NCBI RefSeq assembly: GCF_030272615.1
Contig: NC_081410.1
Coordinates: 226,475,415-226,539,414 of the forward strand
DNA from: Cryptomeria japonica
Taxonomy: Eukaryota; Streptophyta; Pinopsida; Cupressales; Cupressaceae
DNA: 64,000 bases
Reading direction: 5' to 3'
The notes below the pieces were generated by a model. That model worked only from the letters and a program-made list of their open reading frames with translations, was not told the origin of the DNA and made no database searches. This document shows, one piece after another, positions 59,442 to 64,000 of the stretch; positions within the stretch are counted from its first letter, which is position 1; each line of letters opens with the position of its first letter. The translations under genes were made by a program, and so were the position numbers.

Positions 59442-59511
59442 AACTCCCTTGTTCCTATCTCAAATGATTTGATCTTCAGGGTGATTTAATCTTATATACC
59501 TTGGTGTCTTC

Positions 59512-60443
59512 TAAACTTCAGGTTCACTGCTCTGATCATCAGTCACAGTTGAATTTTTTGATTGTGCCGGTATAACTGTCTTAGTTTCTTGTACCGGTTG
59601 AGGCATTGTCGGTTCAATTATGATCATTTCCACTATTGGTTCCCTGTCATATGATATAGAATGATTTATGTACTGCTCATCCACTTTCACATTAGCACTC
59701 TCCACAATTTTCTACAATATTTTGTTATAACATGTACATGCTTTTCTTTGAATTGAATAACCAAGAAATATCCCTTCATCACATCTAGGATCAAACTTTC
59801 CAATTGAATCATATCTTTTGATATAGCATTTACTTCCAAAAATTCTGAAATACTTAATAGTAGGTGTATGTCCAAACCATAATTTATAAGGGGTCTTACC
59901 GGTTTCACCTTTGATGTGAACTCTGTTGAATGTGTAGACTGTTGTACTCACTGCTTCTCTCCAGTAGATATGAGGCAATTTGGCTTCCATCATCATAGAT
60001 CTTACTGCATCCAAAATGGTTTTGTTCTTTCTTTCCACCACTCCATTCTATTGAGGAGTCTAAGGTGCAGATAATTGTCTCCTAATTCCATTTGTCTCAA
60101 AATAACTGTTAAATTCATGAGAAGTGAACTCACCGCCATGATCTGATCTCAGACATTTGATTTTCAATCTAGTTTTTGTTTCAACCTTTGCTTTAAAGAT
60201 CTTGAATTTATCAAAAGCTTTAGACTTTTCCCTAAGAAAAGTCACCCACATCATTCTAGAATAGTCATTAATAATCAACATGAAATACCTATCACCTTGA
60301 AAGCTTCTAGTCCTTGTTGGACCACATAAGTTAGTGTGAATCAAATCAAATACATCATTAGATTTATCATGTATTCTCTTAAAACAAATTCTAACTTGCT
60401 TTCCCAATTGACATTTCTTACATACCAGATTATGAGGCTTCAT
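59512..60443 (-). pseudogene. Element D: integrase
   Basis: Minus strand. The zinc end is CKKCQLGKQ and the core shows NDYSRMMWV, LRSDHGGEFTSHEF and VERKNKTILDAVRSMM, then GKTPYKLWFGHTP and the C-terminal GIFLGYS. The conserved TPQQNGVVERK block has both of its CAG-type glutamines changed to TAG at about 60060 and 60048. The C-terminal segment to 59512 is an acidic, Pro/Thr-rich linker to RT. Confidence 0.92.
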
Positions 60444-60655
60444 AATATTCTAACTGCCTTAGTTGAATCGATCTTAACAATACAATCAAAATTAACATGA
60501 CACAACCTCTTATTCCATAACCAACTCTCATCAATATGATCAATCAAACATGTCTTATTACCATTGTTCAAGTGAAAGATATTAACTCTAGTCTGAGTAT
60601 CGATTGCAATCTCCAAACCAGTCTTGTTAATGATTTTGGATTTTCTATCTTTAAA

Positions 60656-62053
60656 CTAAAGTTGGAAACCCTTGTCCACCAATTGACCAACACTCAAAAG
60701 ATTATGCTTTAAACCTTCTACATAATAGACATTATCAATGTTATGCTTTCCATCCAAAGAAATAATACCTCTGCCTCTGATCATACATGCTTTGTCATCT
60801 CCAAATCTGACTTGACTGCCATTGTATTCTTGCAGGGACATAAATTTCCCTTTAACTCTAGTCATATGATGTGAGCATCCACTATCAATTACCCATTCAT
60901 TCTTGTCTTCATCTTTTGTTGCCAAGGCCTTTTCTTCATTTTTGATATCTGGTTCCGGTTCATCTTCCTTTAAAGCATAGAGAACCCATTCCTTTCCATT
61001 GTCTGATCCACTAGTAGGGTCTTCTGCTGGTTCATCTCCAGAGTCATCAATTACCCCTTCCTCATCCTCTATGTAGCATTGTTTACTTTTCTTGAATCTA
61101 TATCTGTTCTGGTTAGGCTTAAATGATTTATTAACTCTTTCCTCAAACCTTTCATTCCTTTTAGGACATCTAGATACAAAATGACCAATCTTATTACATG
61201 CAAAACATTTAAAAGGTGCTTTTCCTTCATACTTACTTCTTGTCAGACCTTTAGGTACTCTTCTAGAAAATAAGGCTTCAAGTTTCTCAAATTCTTCGTC
61301 TTCTTTCGTCATCTCTTCCAATTCTTTTGCATATTAGACTTTCCAATGAATTTTTTTGGTAGATGATGATGATGATGATGCGTGAAAAAAAGGTTCGGAC
61401 TTTATAGCTCCAGAAGATCCAAATTCTTCAAGCTCAAAAGAAGATAATTTCCCAATCAGAATGTCTCTGTTAATTAAAGAGTTTGCCATTGTTCCCAACT
61501 AATTAATTGCAGTTGCCTTCATCTTGTAAGCTGGTGGAAGGGATCTCAAAACTTTGGAAATTATTTCATCTTCACTCAAAAATTCTCCACAACATTGAAT
61601 TCCCATAACAATCTCATTTACTCTTTCCATAAACACAACAATTCTTTCATTATCTTCCATCTTCAAGTTTTCATATCTTACCCAATAGCCATCAAGTTTG
61701 GCAATTTTGACAGTAGGATCACCTTCATTCAGAGTTTTCAATTTGTCCCACATAACCTTTGACAATGATTTATCAGTCAATCCCATGATCTGCTAATTAG
61801 TAAGTGCACACAAGAGGGCTTCTCTAGCTCTACAATCATTTTCAATATTCTTGTCCAAGTCTATAGGAGTAGGATTGCCAAATGCCGGATCATAAGGTGT
61901 GTATCCTATTTTAGTGATCTCCCAAATATCCTTGCCAAGACATCTAAGATGAGTTTGCATTCAAATTTTCCATATCCCATACTTTTTTCCATCAATCTTA
62001 GGGATTTCTCTTCTGAAAATAGTTGCCAGTGGATTAGAAGTGTTAGCTGCCAT
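60656..62053 (-). pseudogene. Element D: Gag and protease
   Basis: Minus strand, ATG at 62053. The UBN2-type Gag domain includes MGLTDKSLSKVMWDKLKTLN and EDEIISKVLRSLPPAYKMKA; the zinc knuckle is CFACNKIGHFVSRC at about 61205..61165; the protease active site is WVIDSGCSHHMT at about 60890, followed by HNLLSVGQL of the GAG-pre-integrase region. Stops near 61960, 61795 and 61497 and a gap around 61350 disable it. Confidence 0.9.
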
Positions 62054-62099
62054 ATGATCTACCTCAAGCGGTTAAGCTTTTACAAAAGAAGACCAAAGA

Positions 62100-62109
62100 T
62101 CTGATACCA
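62100..62109 (-). promoter_or_regulatory. Primer-binding site of element D (initiator tRNA-Met)
   Basis: TGGTATCAGA on the minus strand, 2 bp inside the 5' LTR. It marks the element's 5' end. Confidence 0.88.
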
Positions 62110-62111
62110 AT

Positions 62112-63315
62112 TGTTAGGATAACCGGTGAACAACTGAGGGGGGAGGGTGAATCAGTTGTTAACAAATTATAACATTTAATCCACTTAATAACCATTAACC
62201 AGATTAAGTACTGGTAAAGTAGAAATAGATATCGGTAAACAATACAACTTAATAATTAAACAAGTAATCAATGCAAAGAAACCATACCACATAACACCAT
62301 GATTTGTACGTGGAAAACCTAGAAAGGGAAAAACCACAGTGGGAAGCCTACCCACAGTTAGATGACACTTCTATAAAAAGTATGTGATACAATGAGGGGC
62401 CTGCACATACAGGAAGGAACATTGCCTAGAGCGTACTGCTCATTACAAAAGAGTCTCACTGACTATAGAGAGGCAACAACCATCTCAAGATAAATGGGCA
62501 ACAATCCAATAGAGTGAACTACCAGAGACAACATCTACCATGCCTGATTATAGTTTCGATTAAGCTCAATACCGGAGGCCTTTGACCTCTTCCTTAATTC
62601 CAATTCAATCACCTATGATCGACCAAATCTCCTTCGCATATGATATTGCATTCCAAGACCATGACCAACCCTAAGGCCTAAACCAATTAGGTTGGCCACC
62701 TAAAAGATATTACAATAAGACCATTACATAAATCCATATTACAATGATATGCTATGTCGGCTTAAGACCAAAACAACAATAACAAATCCATAAAACATCC
62801 TGAAACATCCCAGTAACGTGTAGAGTACATGTTAACATGATACTGGTCCATAACCTAGATAGGTACCAGACCTATTCTGGGTCCACCATGCCAAAACAAT
62901 ATCTTCAAGTAGTTGAAGCACGATCAAAGAACATCTTCAACATCCTGAAATCCATGTAGAAGCTGCACCAACACCACTTATGCATCATGTCAAGATTCCT
63001 CAGTGAGAGCTCTGTCGATAAAGCCTTAAGCTAGTGTCAGCAAGGGTTTACTAGAGTGTATGATAGCATCTGATTACCAAGTCAATACAATCTGACCAAG
63101 ATATTCTCCAGAAGCATGTACCACATGTAACCAATCACATTCCATAGATCCAAACATACCGGAAGTGTCCAACAGATAGTCTTTTTTGCCGGTAACACTA
63201 GATCTTCTACCGATAACCAAAACCTGTCTGTTGGTAACCAACCATAACAACTAGTGTTGACATCAATGAAAAAAGTCAATGCAACACATAATCAATTTAT
63301 CTAATAATACCAACA
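62112..63315 (-). repeat. 5' LTR of Copia element D
   Basis: It begins TGTTAGGATAACCGG and ends ATACCAACA in plus coordinates. It pairs with 37941..39178. Confidence 0.9.
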
Positions 63316-64000
63316 CCACACTCTTCACTCTGCACTTTGGATCACCTCTCACAAGATTTGCACTTTACAATTTTTTCAATCAAAATATTTTGTATGAACT
63401 CAAAACACTTTGATACTCTCTCTGTTGTCACCTTCAGGTGTTTCCTTAATCAAAGAAATCATAGATCTCAGTAGATTTCAAATTCAAATCTTCCCGCTCT
63501 TTCTCTGCATGCCCTGCAACAATTCTGCCAACTACTCATCCAAATCTGCCACTGCATGCCCCAAAAATAGCAATTTCTGGGTCAAGTTCAGTCTTTTAAA
63601 TGTGAACTAGAAAATTTGTAGATAATCATGGCTTAAATGCATGATGAATGAGGTTGACCTCACCAACCTTTAGTTTGGCGTAGACACAAACTCACCAACT
63701 CACCTTTTTCCATTGCAACTATGTAACCGATCACCGCTCTGAGATTTACGGTGACAACCTATCTTCCTTCTGCTTCACCGGTCTACCGATATACCACTAT
63801 GTTCTCCACTACCGATTTGCGGTACTTCCATCAAGCCTCTTTTCTTGTTTGCCAATGAGGTTCTAGTTTGTATAGGACCTCAAGACTTATTTCCTAAGTC
63901 ACCTTCTGTGACTTCATCATCAAAATAGCCAACTTGAAGATCTGACCTTAACAGTGATCTTCTTGAATGACATATTGGCTAGCTTAGTCTATCTTCCCTT
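63316..64000 (-). mobile_element. Copia LTR C, right part (runs off the window)
   Basis: The sequence after element D continues the CTCTGCAC / CACTCT-rich LTR interrupted at 37940, with ACCGGT/ACCGATA words typical of these Copia LTRs. Its far end is beyond the window. No gene is seen. Confidence 0.5.

Larger units (their letters stand above)
37941..63315 (-). mobile_element. Copia element D, complete but split
   Basis: LTRs at 62112..63315 (5') and 37941..39178 (3') in minus orientation enclose gag, protease, integrase, RT and RNase H in Copia order, with an initiator-Met primer site and a polypurine tract. The flanks are CCTCA on the left and CCACA on the right, a 5-bp duplication with one change. 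Element F is inserted inside RT at 40919..59255. The two LTRs differ at about 15 of the first 160 bases, so D is much older than F. Confidence 0.92.

Overview
This window is nuclear DNA from a seed plant, probably a gymnosperm or another species with a large, transposon-rich genome. It holds one intact host gene, a six-exon phytoene synthase on the minus strand (26494..22026). The rest is LTR retrotransposons nested in one another, plus small repeats. The organism is inferred from gene type, splice sites and retroelement lineages; I cannot name a species.

Left third (1..20425). The first 900 bases carry an array of palindromic units, a duplicated telomere-like hairpin and a long (TA)n tract. 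A decayed Copia RNase H (1721..2188) leads through a polypurine tract into a Copia LTR. That LTR is split by a complete 16.1-kb Ty3/gypsy element of Tat/Ogre type (4231..20317) with a perfect GACTG target duplication. The element has LTRs of about 5.1 kb, and each LTR carries the decayed remains of the same open reading frame of roughly 1,060 codons. Its internal region encodes gag, protease, an archaeal-type RNase H placed before the reverse transcriptase, RT with a second RNase H, and integrase, all with stops or frameshifts.

Middle (20426..30600). This is the gene-bearing island: a LINE 3' end, the phytoene synthase gene with a MITE-like hairpin and a tRNA-SINE-like pair in its introns, and upstream DNA with a terminal-inverted-repeat candidate. 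Nothing else in it looks coding.

Right half (30642..64000). A decayed minus-strand gypsy element (E) has taken a Copia solo LTR (31729..32887, TSD GTGTA) and, at 34252, a plus-strand chromovirus-like gypsy element. The chromovirus RT is cut at 37285 by a minus-strand Copia LTR (C). That LTR is split by a complete minus-strand Copia element (D, 37941..63315), and D is split inside its RT by a complete minus-strand Tat element (F, 40919..59255). LTR divergence agrees with this order: F about 1 percent, D much more.

The most unusual content is accessory coding capacity paired with short-motif arrays. Tat element F carries an antisense plant-mobile-domain gene with its own TATA box and probable intron, plus three dense arrays of an ATGCGCTA-like 8-mer. 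The left Tat element carries an unidentified large ORF inside its LTR next to clustered TTGAACC/GGTTCAA hairpins. This resembles transposons that encode a protein binding their own short repeats, but binding here is only inferred.
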